Shown: positions 10,401 to 20,623 of the stretch, piece after piece
How the letters are laid out: each line of letters opens with the position of its first letter
How positions within the stretch are numbered: position 1 is the first letter of the stretch
From: Hyaloraphidium curvatum
Lineage: Eukaryota; Monoblepharomycota; Hyaloraphidiomycetes; Hyaloraphidiales; Hyaloraphidiaceae
DNA: 64,000 nt
Assembly (NCBI GenBank): GCA_025558095.1
Contig: JAIVFI010000028.1
Span: forward strand, 310,001 to 374,000
Direction: 5' to 3'
Notes under the pieces: model-generated
Database searches by the model: none
What the model was told of the DNA's origin: nothing
The model's input: only the letters and a program-made list of their open reading frames with translations
Made by a program: the position numbers and the translations under genes

Positions 10401-11675
10401 TCAGATCTCGCCCTCCTCCCGCTCCCCGTCGTCGGCATGAGGCGCCAGGTCCGAGTAGTCCGTCACCCGCCTCGCGCCCAGCGGCGGCGGCGCCCCGCCC
10501 ATCCCGGGGGGCGCACCCAGCGCGGGAGGCGCACCCAGGGCCGGCGGCTCCGCCAGCCCCGGCGGCGCACCGAGCCCGGGAGGTCCGTCCGCGGCGACGC
10601 CCGGCGGCAGTGGCTGCGGCGACGCCCCCCTCCTCCCGTTCTCCTTCCCCGCCTTGCCCTGCGCGCCCGCGGTGACGCCCCCCTGGTGCAGCACCATCGC
10701 CCTGCATGCCGCATGCACCTCCATCGCCACGCTCCGCACCGTGAGCTCCGACACGGCGGCCCCGCCGCCGTCCATCTGCGACACCGCCTCCCAGATGGGA
10801 ATGTCCCACATGCCCAGCTTCTCCTTCATGAAGGCGCACGCGGCGTACAGCGCCGCCGCGCCGACCACGGCGGGCGGGAACCGGAGCAGCAGCGTGGTCT
10901 CGTAGCAGTCCACCAGCGCTGTCCAGGCGAGCTCCCGCGCCTCGCGCGAGGCGCGGTACCGCTCGGCGAGGTCGACCATGGCGGGGAAGGGGTGCTCGAC
11001 GTAGGTGTCGAAGCACACGGCGACGAGGATGCGCTGCTCGTTGGCGGCGACGGCGTCGGCCCAGCGGATGGCCGAGGCGGGGTCGGGCCCGGGGAGGGGC
11101 GAGCGGGGGTTACAGCGGCGCCAGCACGCGGCGGCGATGTCCTTGAGGCGGCGGAAGTCGTTTTCCAGCTTGCATGCGAGGAAGAGGGCTGCGCCGCACG
11201 CGTCCGGGTAGGGCATCTCCGCGAACGTGGTGCGCAGGTAGGCGCGGTGCAGGAGCATGGCCGCGGTGCAGCGTGCGGCGGTGGACGCGCGCACGGAGCG
11301 AGCGATGCGGTCCAGGAAGCGGACGGCCTTTGCGCGCTCCGCCCGCTCCAGCGCCTCGGACAAGCCCTGCAGGGCGATGCTGGGAGCGCGCGCGAGGTCG
11401 TCCGGCGAGAAGACCCACGCGTTCTGGCGCGAGACGGCGGCGAGGTGCGTGCGGTCGCGGCGCGGGGCGTGCGCGGGCTGGTCGGCGCGCGGCTTCTGCG
11501 ACGTCGCGCCGAGCCGCCCGCCGCGCTTGGGCAGCGTGGCCGACGCGAGCCCGGCCGACGAGCGCAGCGGCGCGGAGCCCCCGCCGGGCTGGCCTCCCGC
11601 CGCCCCGCCGCCGCCGCCCGGGTTGTACCCGCCGCCGCCGCGGTACGGCTGGCGCACCGGTCCCGGTACGCTCAT
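10401..11675 (-). CDS. Cyclin of the K/T/L (transcriptional CDK) type
   Basis: One exon, 424 residues from the ATG at 11675. After a Gly/Pro-rich N-terminus comes WVFSPDDLARAPSIALQGLS, the W-F-(T/S)-x-E/D-x-L start of the cyclin box in transcriptional cyclins. The box continues with MLLHRAYLRTTFAEMPY and ALFLACKLENDFRRLKDIA, where the Lys and Glu that contact the kinase are expected. A second cyclin fold follows (ALVDCYETTLLLRFPPAVVG, AALYAACAFM). The C-terminus is Pro/Gly-rich with repeated GAPPxLG units and an acidic end. These cyclins pair with CDK9 or CDK12/13-type kinases that phosphorylate the RNA polymerase II tail. I cannot tell whether it is the BUR2/T or CTK2/K branch. It is divergent from U2SURP, with start codons 87 bases apart. 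Confidence 0.85.
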   Translation of the reverse strand: MSVPGPVRQPYRGGGGYNPGGGGGAAGGQPGGGSAPLRSSAGLASATLPKRGGRLGATSQKPRADQPAHAPRRDRTHLAAVSRQNAWVFSPDDLARAPSIALQGLSEALERAERAKAVRFLDRIARSVRASTAARCTAAMLLHRAYLRTTFAEMPYPDACGAALFLACKLENDFRRLKDIAAACWRRCNPRSPLPGPDPASAIRWADAVAANEQRILVAVCFDTYVEHPFPAMVDLAERYRASREARELAWTALVDCYETTLLLRFPPAVVGAAALYAACAFMKEKLGMWDIPIWEAVSQMDGGGAAVSELTVRSVAMEVHAACRAMVLHQGGVTAGAQGKAGKENGRRGASPQPLPPGVAADGPPGLGAPPGLAEPPALGAPPALGAPPGMGGAPPPLGARRVTDYSDLAPHADDGEREEGEI

Positions 11676-11762
11676 CGTCCTCCGAGGCGGGTGATCTGTG
11701 TGCACGAGCAATGGGAGGCCTCTCAGAAACCGGCACACCGACCCCCCTTTCATTTCGCCGCG

Positions 11763-14228
11763 ATGGTGGACAAGAAGAAGGACGACGATGCGCAAAAGAC
11801 AAAGGAGGGCGCGCTCAAGGTGGAGGGCGTCGCCGTGGCGGGATCGGCACCCCCTCACACGCCACCCGACAGCACCTCACGGCGCAGAAGCTGACGGCGT
11901 TCGAGCGCGGCATCAACCTCAAGACACCGTTCCAGAAGGCAAAGGAAGAGGCCGAGGCGCGCCGCAGGAAGGAGATGGAGGAGGCGTCGGCCGTCTACCA
12001 GGACTTTGTCGCGTCGTTCGACGACGGCTCGGACGGCGGCCGCGACAGGCTCGCCGCCGCCGCAAACAAGAGCTGGGTGCGCGGCCAGACCATCCGGCCG
12101 TCGCCGCTGGCGGACGAGGCCGCGGAGGACCCGGGACCGCGGGGCGGCGACGTCTACAAGCCGTCAGCAAAGACCTTTGTGCCCGGGCAGGGCGTCCCCG
12201 GCCGCGCCCCGGCGCCCCAGCACGGCTCCCGGTCTCCCCCCTCGGAACGCGCCGGCCTGGGCTCCTCCTCCTCTTTCATGGAACCCGACGCCCGCCCCTC
12301 GTTCTCCCGCGCCCGCTCCCCACCCCGCCGCCCCCCTCCCCGCGCACGCTCCCCCTCCCCCCCTCCCGCCCAGCCCTCCTCCGGCGGCCGCAAGCGCAAC
12401 CTCGACACCTTCATGGAGGAACTCAAGCGCGAGCAGGAGGAACGCGACCGCAGGAACCGCCGCCGCCCCGACGCCGCGCAGCTCGGCAGCCACGACACGG
12501 GCGACGGCACCTCGACCAACCTGTACGTGGGCAACCTCTCCCCCTCTCTGGACGAGCCGGCGCTGTGCCGCGAGTTTGGTCGGTACGGCGCCATCGCGAG
12601 CATCAAGATCATGTGGCCGCGGAACAGGGAGGAGAGGGAACGGGGGCGCAACTGCGGGTTCGTGAGCTTCATGGACCGGCAGAGCGCGGAAAAGGCGCTC
12701 AAGGACATGGACGGGAGGGAGGTGGCGGGGTTCGCAATGCGCGTGGGGTGGGGGAAGCCGGTGCCGATCCCGGACAGGCCGTACTTTGGTTCGTCCCCCG
12801 CTGTTCCACGCCGCCGCCCTCGCTAACCGATCGCCGCCCCGTTAAAGTCCTCAACGCGAACCAGGCGCAATCCGCCCCCGCCGAGCGCACCGGCCTCCCC
12901 TTTGGCGCGCGCCTGGCGCCCGGCGGCGGCCGCGCGCGGGTCGAGGTGCCCGTGCGCGCGCCGGCGGACGCCGCGCTGCGCTGGCGCATCCACAGGACCG
13001 TGGAGAGGGCGGTCAGGTACGGGCCGGACTTCGAGGCCGCGGTGGTGGAGAGGGAGAGGGGGAACGAGACGGGGCCGTTCGCGTTCCTGTTTGATTTCGA
13101 GGTGCGGATCGTCTCGACGTGGCGTTTGGTGGTCTGATTGCCCGACGTTCCGGTCCGCTTGGATTCGCACAGTCTCCGGAACACGTCTACTACCGCTGGA
13201 AGCTCTACTCGGTGCTGCAGGGCGAGCCGCCCTCGGGCCCATGGCGCACCACGCCCTTCGAGATGTACGACGAGGGCCCCGCATGGAGCCCGCCCCGGCC
13301 GGCCGACGCCGACGCCGCCAAAGAGGAGCCCGAGGACGAGCTCGTGCAGACGACCGACAGCGACACCGACTCGGTCGCCTCGGAGGAGGAGGGCCCCGGC
13401 CCGCTGCCGTACCGCAAGCTCCGCGGGGCCGACCGCGCGCGGCTCTCCCCGCGCGACCGGCGCAAGCTCGTGCTGCTCCTCCGCCGCGCGGACCTCTCGC
13501 GGGGCAGCATCGCCAAGGCCATGGCCTTCTGCGTGGACCGCGCCGACGCCGCCGAGGAGGTCGTGGACCTCGTGGTGCGCTCGCTGCTGCTGCCGGGCAC
13601 CCCCGTGTTCCCGGGAAAGATCGCGCGGCTGTACGTGCTCTCGGACCTGCTGCACAACGCGTCGTCGTCGGTGCACAACGCGTGGAAGTTCCGCGCGCTG
13701 GTGCAGCCGAGGCTGGCGGCGGTCTTTGCCCACCTCGGGGAGCACTGGCGCCGCATCCCCGCCCGCTTGAAGGCGGAGCAGATGCGGAGGGCGGTGATGG
13801 CCGCCGTGGAGGCGTGGGAGACGTGGATCGTGTTCCCGAGGGAACAGGTGGAGGAGTGGAAGGCGGCGTTCAAGGGGACCAGGGGCCGGGAGGGCGAGGG
13901 CGACGAGGCGCGGGAGGAGCTGGACGGCGAGCCCATGGACGACGTCGACGGGGTGCCGATGGAGGACGTGGACGGGGTGCCGCTGGATGCGCCGCCGCCG
14001 TCCAAGTTCGCCCCGATCGGGGAGAAGCCCGCGGAGGAGGCGGACGACGACGAGGACCTGGACGGGGCGCCGATCGGGACGGTGCCGGTCGTGTCCAAAT
14101 TTGTCCCCGTGGGAGCCAAGGACGACGACGAGGAGGAGGACCTCGACGGCTTGCCCATGGGCGCTTCCGCTCCCGAGCAGGCGGCCAAGGCGGATGACGA
14201 CGAGGATCTGGACGGCGTGCCGATGTAG
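11763..14228 (+). CDS. U2SURP: U2 snRNP-associated SR140/U2SURP
   Basis: Exons 11763-11834, 11873-12788, 12848-13101, 13173-14228; 765 residues. The domains are in the family's order. First is the N-terminal LTAFERGINLKTPFQKAKEE region and an RS/Pro-rich stretch. Next comes an RRM (NLYVGNLSPSLDEPALCREF ... RNCGFVSFMD ... VGWGKPVPIPDRPYF), then a SURP module ending FLFDFESPEHVYYRWKLYSV. A CID-type domain (LSPRDRRKLVLLLRRADLSR ... IARLYVLSDLLHNAS) follows. The C-terminus carries repeated DLDG(V/A)P(M/I) motifs, as in the human protein. It acts in pre-mRNA splicing with U2 snRNP in the nucleus. The first intron is only 38 bases but restores the frame exactly. Budding yeast lacks this protein, so its presence fits an intron-rich fungus. 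Confidence 0.92.
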
Positions 14229-14282
14229 AGCTTGGCAGGAGGCGGCAAGGCGCCGCGGGTATCGCAATCCCATTCAGAAACG

Positions 14283-15896
14283 CTATTGGCCCAGAAAAGA
14301 CCTGCAAATGTCGATCGCCTGGTCCAGGCTGTTGTCCGCCTGCACGTAGACCTCCCAGATGATGTCGTCCTCCAGCCCGGCGCCGGCCGGCCCGAGCCTC
14401 TCCCTCGCGGCACGCAGCACGGCCGGCCGCTGCTCCGCCGCGCCGAGCTCGCCGCGCAGAATGTCCGCCGCGAAGGCGATGTTGCCGTCTGCCATGGTGA
14501 GGATGGAATCGAGGTGCGCGCGGGGGAACGAGGGGAAGCTCGAGTAGAAGGCGGCCAGCTCGGGATGGCGCGCAGCCTGGTGGGCTGCCGCGTGGGCAGG
14601 CGCAGGGCGAGGAATGGGGGCGGGCGCCGCGCCCTGCGGCGGGGTGACGGGGCCCGGCGGCTCTGCCCTGGGCGGGGTGGGCGCGGGGCCCTCGGCAGCT
14701 GGGGATCCGCGGCGCGAGCCGTCGCCGCCTTCCGTGCCTGTGCCGGCCGCCGGGCTTCCGCCTTGTTGGCCACCGTTCTCCGCCCCTCCGCTCCCGCCGC
14801 CGGCGCTCCCGCCCTCCTCCTCCTCCTCTTCCTCGTCTTCCTCCTCGGCGTCGTCCCCGGGGCCGACCGCGAGAAACGACGCCGCGCGCTCCACGTTCCA
14901 CCCCGCCCTGTCCAGCGTCCGTATGACCTTGTTGTGCGACGCGTCGGGGAACAGGGCCTCGAGGTTGGCGACGGCGTCCGCCTCCTCCTGCGTGAAGCTC
15001 CGATCCCCGACATCCTCGTCGTCCGGATCGGGCGTCCGCAGCCGGTGTTCCACAGAGTCCTCGGCCTCGCGCACAGGCTCCGACTGCGGTTCCGCGGGTT
15101 CCTCCACAAGGAGACCCGGTACCGGGCTGTCCGCGGCCTCGGCGTTGGCGTCCCGAGACGAGCCTGCGCCGTCGGCCGGCCCCGAAGGTCCGCCGTTGTC
15201 GCCCTCCCGTACGACCTGCTTGCCCTTCCTCCCCGATGCCTCTGCGCGCTGCCTGGCCCGCTCCAGCCCCGCCTCATGCACCTCCCAGATGAGGTCGCGG
15301 AATGCGAGCGCGGCCTCGGGGTCCGGGAACGACACCTTTGCAAAGGGCCGTATCCCGCCGTCCTTGGGGGGGTAAAAGTCCTGCCATCGCTGGCCCAGCG
15401 ACTCTGCTCGGGCCCTCCATTCCTCGAGCAGGTTCGGCTCGAACAGCGAGGACCGCACTTGGGGCAGGCGCGCCGCGGGGTCGGCGGTCCCGGGCAAGGC
15501 GGGCGGTTCCGGCGACGCGGCGAGCCGCTGCGGGCGCTCCGCCTGGACGATGCCGCGGAAGCGCGCGATGCAGTCGGCGTCGGGCCACGAAACGCGGTGC
15601 AGCAGCGCCTGCGGTGGGAATCGGGCGTTGCTCAGCGCCGTCTGAGAAGGTGCCCGCCGCCCCACCTCCGTCAGGTCGAAGCGCAGCCGGCCGCCGTCCG
15701 CGCCGCACTTGCGCAGCGCGTCGCGCGCCACGCCGAGCCAGGGATGTGCGGCCTGCGCGGCGTCGAGTGTGCCCGGACCTCCCGCCCCGTCCGCTTCGCG
15801 CGCCCGCTTCGTCCCGCGCGGCGCCTCGGCCTCGCCCGCGCCGGCGGACGCGTCGTTGGGCAGTCCGCCGCCCGCATGCTCCGTCCCGGCCATCAT
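14283..15896 (-). CDS. CUE-domain protein of unknown role
   Basis: One exon, 537 residues from the paired ATGs at 15896. A CUE-like helix bundle is seen at DAVANLEALFPDASHNKVIR ... LDRAGWNVERAASFLA. A second copy lies at HPELAAFYSSFPSFPRAHLD ... MADGNIAFAADIL. A third, weaker one, at the C-terminus, ends WEVYVQADNSLDQAIDICRS. CUE domains bind ubiquitin and read as (M/L)FPxxx...LL with about 15 residues between. An acidic run and a Gly/Ala/Pro-rich linker separate the copies. The N-terminal half contains PQVRSSLFEPNLLEEWRARA and WQDFYPPKDGGIRPFAKVSF, which I do not recognise. A role in ubiquitin recognition is inferred; the start could lie further upstream. It converges with U2SURP 54 bases away. 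Confidence 0.65.
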   Translation of the reverse strand: MMAGTEHAGGGLPNDASAGAGEAEAPRGTKRAREADGAGGPGTLDAAQAAHPWLGVARDALRKCGADGGRLRFDLTEVGRRAPSQTALSNARFPPQALLHRVSWPDADCIARFRGIVQAERPQRLAASPEPPALPGTADPAARLPQVRSSLFEPNLLEEWRARAESLGQRWQDFYPPKDGGIRPFAKVSFPDPEAALAFRDLIWEVHEAGLERARQRAEASGRKGKQVVREGDNGGPSGPADGAGSSRDANAEAADSPVPGLLVEEPAEPQSEPVREAEDSVEHRLRTPDPDDEDVGDRSFTQEEADAVANLEALFPDASHNKVIRTLDRAGWNVERAASFLAVGPGDDAEEEDEEEEEEEGGSAGGGSGGAENGGQQGGSPAAGTGTEGGDGSRRGSPAAEGPAPTPPRAEPPGPVTPPQGAAPAPIPRPAPAHAAAHQAARHPELAAFYSSFPSFPRAHLDSILTMADGNIAFAADILRGELGAAEQRPAVLRAARERLGPAGAGLEDDIIWEVYVQADNSLDQAIDICRSFLGQ

Positions 15897-16042
15897 GGCG
15901 CGGTGCACGGTGGTCCGCGAGCCCGCGGTTGCACGAAGAGGTGGGCTAAAGAGTTTGATCCACTTTCGAATGTTAGACGCGAATTTCCGATACGGGCGGA
16001 ATCTGGACGTGGGCGACAACTTCGAGAACGCATTCCGCCGCG

Positions 16043-17104
16043 ATGCAGTCCGTTCGCGTCTTCCGGCCCTTCTTCGCGCAGGGCCGCCGCGCCTTTGCCG
16101 CGTCGGCCGCGACCCGGAGCGCCCAGTCGCAGGCGGCGCAGTCGCTGGGCACGTTCGAGTACCTGCTCGCGACAAAGACGCCGTCAAAGGTCGGCGTCAT
16201 CCAGCTCAACAGGCCAAAGGCCCTCAACGCGCTGTGCGCGGGCCTGTTTGTCGAGCTGAACCAGGTCATGGCGAAGCTGGACAAGGACCCGGAGGTCAAG
16301 GCGATCGTGCTCACGGGGAGCGACAAGGCTTTTGCCGGTCCGTGGCCCGCCCGCGTCCGCTCGGTGGCGGCTCGGAGCTCATCGGAACGTCCCTTCTTGC
16401 CAGCCGGCGCCGACATCAAGGAGATGAAGGACCGCGGGTTCGTCGAGAACTACAAGGACGACTTCCTCGCCTCGTGGAGCGACGTCACCCGGATCCGCAA
16501 ACCGATCATCGCCGCCGTCAACGGATTTGCTGTCAGTGCAGTGGCTGCGTGACACCTGCCGGAGATGCTGACGTGCCGCCCCGTCGAAGCTCGGCGGCGG
16601 CTGCGAGCTGGCTATGATGTGCGACATCATCTACGCCGGCGCGAACGCCAAGTTCGGCCAGCCCGAGATCAAGCTCGGCACGATCCCCGGCGCCGGCGGC
16701 ACGCAGCGCCTGACCAAGGCCGTGGGCAAGAGCAAGGCGATGGAGCTCTGCCTGACCGGCGACTTTTTCTCGGCCGAGGATGCGGAAAAGGCCGGGCTGG
16801 TGAGCAAGGTGTTCCCCGTCGAAAAGACCCTGGAGGAGGCGATCAAGCTCGCGGAGAAGATCGCGGGGATGAGCTCGCCGATCGCGATCATGGTCAAGGA
16901 GGCCGTGAACAAATGTGGGTCGGCCGTGCTCTGCCCGTTGAGTGGGATGCTCATTCCGCCGCGTCGGCAGCGTACGAGACCACGCTGGGCGAGGGCCTCG
17001 ACCTCGAGCGCCGCATGTTCCACTCGACCTTTGCCACGAAGGACCAGAAGGAGGGCATGGCCGCCTTTGCCGAAAAACGCGCGCCCACGTTCGTGGACGC
17101 CTGA
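16043..17104 (+). CDS. ECHS1: Mitochondrial short-chain enoyl-CoA hydratase
   Basis: Exons 16043-16337, 16404-16531, 16590-16914, 16971-17104; 293 residues. The N-terminus ([20 protein letters not shown]) is a typical mitochondrial presequence: basic, no acids. The crotonase fold follows: [13 protein letters not shown], the oxyanion-hole segment [13 protein letters not shown], and [20 protein letters not shown] with the second backbone amide. Then comes [20 protein letters not shown] with the catalytic Glu. Both catalytic glutamates of ECHS1 appear present (GGCELA and PEIKLG). The enzyme hydrates trans-2-enoyl-CoA in beta-oxidation and branched-chain amino acid breakdown. It starts 147 bases from the divergent CUE gene. 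Length and order are normal for the family. Confidence 0.93.
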
Positions 17105-17223
17105 CGAGAAGACGATGCTGTGTCAAATATCATTCCAAAATGCCATACATGGTCCCTCGATGTGTCCCCTTTTCTTTTCATTGGCTTCCGTGGATCAGTG
17201 TGCTGCGCTGCCGGCGTCCTGCC

Positions 17224-20200
17224 TCAGATGGTGCTCAGGAACTGCCTCCAGTTGGCGTCCTCCGCCTCCTCGATATCATCGTCGTCGTCCGATCGAGCAT
17301 CAAGGAGGTGCACCTCATCGGCAGCCGCGCTGAAGTCCAGCGCCGATCCCGCGGCAAACATGTCCGCATCCGACGCGTTGACAGAGACCGCGGTCGGGGT
17401 GCGCTTGCGATCCCGCTCCCACTCGGTGAATGCTTTGTTGGGCTTCTTGCGATTCGCGAGGGACCGGCTGGAATTGATCCCGTCAGCTGCGGGCTCCTTG
17501 GGAAGCCTCGCCATCACGAACGTACCTCACGTACTCGTTGTAATCCATCTCGGACGGATCCAGGATCCGGTTCTCCCCGTAGTTCTCAATGATGCTCGGG
17601 GCAAACTTCTCGACCATCTGCGCGTTCGTCGCTATGAAAAACGGTCGAGCGCGCCAGGGCCGGATCTTCTCACCTCGTTCAAGTCGTGCTGCAGGGCAGC
17701 CCGCTCCTTCCGCAAGTCGTCCGTAACGCTCGGATTCAGCAGCGACATAAAAAGCGGCCAGAGGCTGTTTCGAAGCTCGCTTCCGATCTCTGCGGTGCGG
17801 TGGTTGTGGCAGGCCGCGAACAAACCCCCGGGGTGAACTCACCCGAAAGCCGGATCGTCATCCACGCCACAAAGAAAGTGCCGCCATAGAAAACGGGGAA
17901 GAAGAGGAAAGTTATCCAAGGCCAACCAAAGAAAAAGACTAGCGCGCTCGTGAAGGCGCACGTGACGGCGAAGAAGTAAACGGGAACGACAATGGACCCG
18001 AAGATGATCTTGTTCTGTTGACCAACTAGTGAGAGGCGCCCCTGGCGGACCGCCGCGCTCCGCCGCACCGTAGAAATCACATCCTGTCCCGTCAGCTTGA
18101 CGGTCGACGCAGCCTTGGCCTTCCTAGCTTTCTCTTGCGCGTATCGGCGGATCAAAAACATTGGCGGAAGGAGCAGAAAGCTGCCAGGCAGCGCGACGAC
18201 CTGGAAAGGGTCCCGTGAGTTCCAGCGCCGTACAGAACCGCGTCCGGAGACACGGACAAGCATGGTCAGCAACTGAGCGACCCTCGTAATGAGAATGCGC
18301 ACGGTCTCGAAGCCGCCGACGCCGATGGAGAAGTCGACGAGCTGGTGATCGCGGATGTTGTAGGTTTCAAGCTTGTGGTGGAACGCGAGCAGCCTGTCCA
18401 TCATCGCCTTGTGCTCCTCGTTGTCCTTGTACTTGAGATAGGACTGTGCGGCGGGATGAGATAAGACTGCGTGCCTCTCTCCGGCACAGCATGAACGCAC
18501 GGTCATGAGCCTCCGAGTCAGCTCGAGGTTCTCATGCTCCGTAAGCTGGCGATTGATTGGCCTCAGAAGCCTGCGCGCCGTCTGCACAACCTTCAAAGTA
18601 TCATACTGCACGGCCCCAGTCAACCACTGCCTTCAGGCATTCGACTGACTCACGTCCGGCGCATTGACAGTGACACTCTTGAGGGCTGCGAAAGTGCGCT
18701 CCAGGAGTTCCCCGATGGCTTTCCTCTTTGCTTCGCCGCCCTGCTTGTACATCTCCACGTACTCCGGCGGAATCGAGACAGGGGCTCCGTACTCGACTGC
18801 AACTCGAGAGCGGAACCGGTCCCGATTAAAGTAGTGGAGGCCAACGGGAACGAGCTTGACGTCCAGGTCCGGCTGCTGGACCATAGCCCCGAGGGCCATG
18901 ACGATCACACCGGCTTTGAGCGGGAGAAGCTCCGGCTGGTCGTGACTGCAGAGGAAGCATGCTCGACGGGAGCGAAGACAACTGGGCAGTGCAAGCTTCC
19001 CACCTTCCGCCTTCTGGAAAAATGCCGACAGCTCCGCCGTTGCCAAGCCGCTCGTGAACGGCGGAATAGACGGCGTTCTGGTCCAGGTGCGGGATCACCC
19101 TGAAGGTGCTGCCGTAGCCGGCGGCCTGGGGCGGCGAAGGCGCTTTCGGCTGCCGGCTCGCGGCACCGATACCGAAGAGGCGGTAAGCGAGCTTGTTGAG
19201 CGTGCTCTGCTTGGTCTGGGGCTTGGGGGCAGGGGGCGCCGGAGGTGCCGTCACAGAATCCGGGACAGTCCCAGACTTGACCTCCTCCGCCGCCTGTGCA
19301 CTGAGGGCCAGGGTTGCCAAGACTGGAGCGGTGAGTTCACCCTTTACGACGAGCTCCGTGTCGCTCTTGACCTCTGAACCACCGCAAGGCAGGTTAGACG
19401 GCTGTCGACGGCGAGCAAGGTCCGAGCACGAGTCAACCCACCGAGAACATCGAGCTGTTCCTTGCTGGGAAACACGATTTGATCCCTCGGGTGGACCTGC
19501 TGCATGAACTGCGTCCCGATGCCTTTCAGAGTCTGGACCTTTCCGCCTTCGTCGGTGGTGTAGACCAAGCCAATGCCCTTGCTGGCATAATCTTGCGGCC
19601 GTGGAACGGGAACTGGCGAGCGTGGTCAGTATGCCGTGCACGGGAGGGCCAGCGAGTAAACCCACTGGCCTGCATCGCCTTGCCCAGGACCTTGACAGCT
19701 GCCACGTTCTCCAAAGACACCTTTGCCGTCAGGTACCCGACCTTCCGCGGGCATGTCGAGACGACGATCGCCGGATCAATGAACTGGTTCGCGTGAGGGG
19801 CGCAGACGAGGAACACCGGTCCGGTCTTGGGCACCCTGTGGGACCCCCGCTCGATGATGTCCTGCAAGAACGCAAGATGACACGTGTCAGCACGTCCTGT
19901 ATATCGACGACCCGTCGGCAGCCTCCCCGCCCGCGCTGGGAGTGGACCCCGAGGCGGCCCCCAGCGTCTCCCAGACACTCGCCTTGAAGTACGTCAAGAG
20001 GAAGTACCGCACGAACGACTTGATTGCCTGATATTTTCCTTCTTCGCCGATCAGGATAGTGACGATGGCGTCGAGTTTCTCCTCCCATCTGGTCCGGGAG
20101 TCAGCGGTCAGTTGCGGACCCTCGGAGAGCTCCCGCCCGTGCCACGTCTCGCAGACGCGCTCCTCCCCGCAATCGCGTGGCTACACGTCCCGAGAGAATG

Positions 20201-20254
20201 CACGCATCGCGAAACTGACTCTTTTCCGTAGGTAAGCACGTTCTTCTCCGACAT
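17224..20254 (-). CDS. Glycerol-3-phosphate/DHAP acyltransferase (SCT1/GPT2 type)
   Basis: A multi-exon gene with about eleven introns. The acyltransferase block I has [13 protein letters not shown] (here N in place of the H-x4-D Asp neighbour, as in yeast Gpt2). Later come [20 protein letters not shown], block [21 protein letters not shown], and [17 protein letters not shown] long loop lies between blocks I and III, as in Sct1/Gpt2. C-terminal to these are hydrophobic pairs ([37 protein letters not shown]) and an acidic tail ending WRQFLSTI. It makes lysophosphatidic acid in the ER. The N-terminus is uncertain: [10 protein letters not shown] at 20254 is a candidate start, but its join to [14 protein letters not shown] is not settled. 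The intron at 19982-19862 appears to be GC-AG. The last intron (GTACGT donor near 17547) avoids an in-frame stop. Confidence 0.85.
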
Positions 20255-20623
20255 CGTGGGGGCGGCGCGAAGCTCGAGCGGAAGGGCCCCAAGCCGCAGT
20301 GACGCGCCGTCCGAAGTCTGTGCGGCGACGAAAGACGGGCCTGTCCGCGCTGCTACGCGATGAGCTGTCTCAACGTGTGACGGGAGACGCGAAACGTAGA
20401 CCCTGGAAGACCCCCCGACTACGTGATGAAAAGGAGAGGTTGTGTCTGACTCCACAAGCCCGTGACCACTCTTGTCGCCGAAGACTCCGGCGAAATGACT
20501 TTTGGAGCTCCATGCCCGTACTAAATTGAGATTCGTCACTGGAACCCGAAGGACGTCCCTCTAGTAGCGGCTACAGCCAGGGTGACTGGGCTTTGAAGGC
20601 CAACTGTGGACGAACTCTAGCAC

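Noticed and set aside
13205-15343. A 712-codon minus-strand frame across U2SURP and CUE genes
   Set aside because: It is the opposite-strand shadow of the U2SURP C-terminus, with Arg/Ser/Pro-biased composition typical of GC-rich antisense frames.
14232-16259. A 675-codon plus-strand frame
   Set aside because: It is the antisense shadow of the CUE-domain gene, which has real domains on the minus strand.
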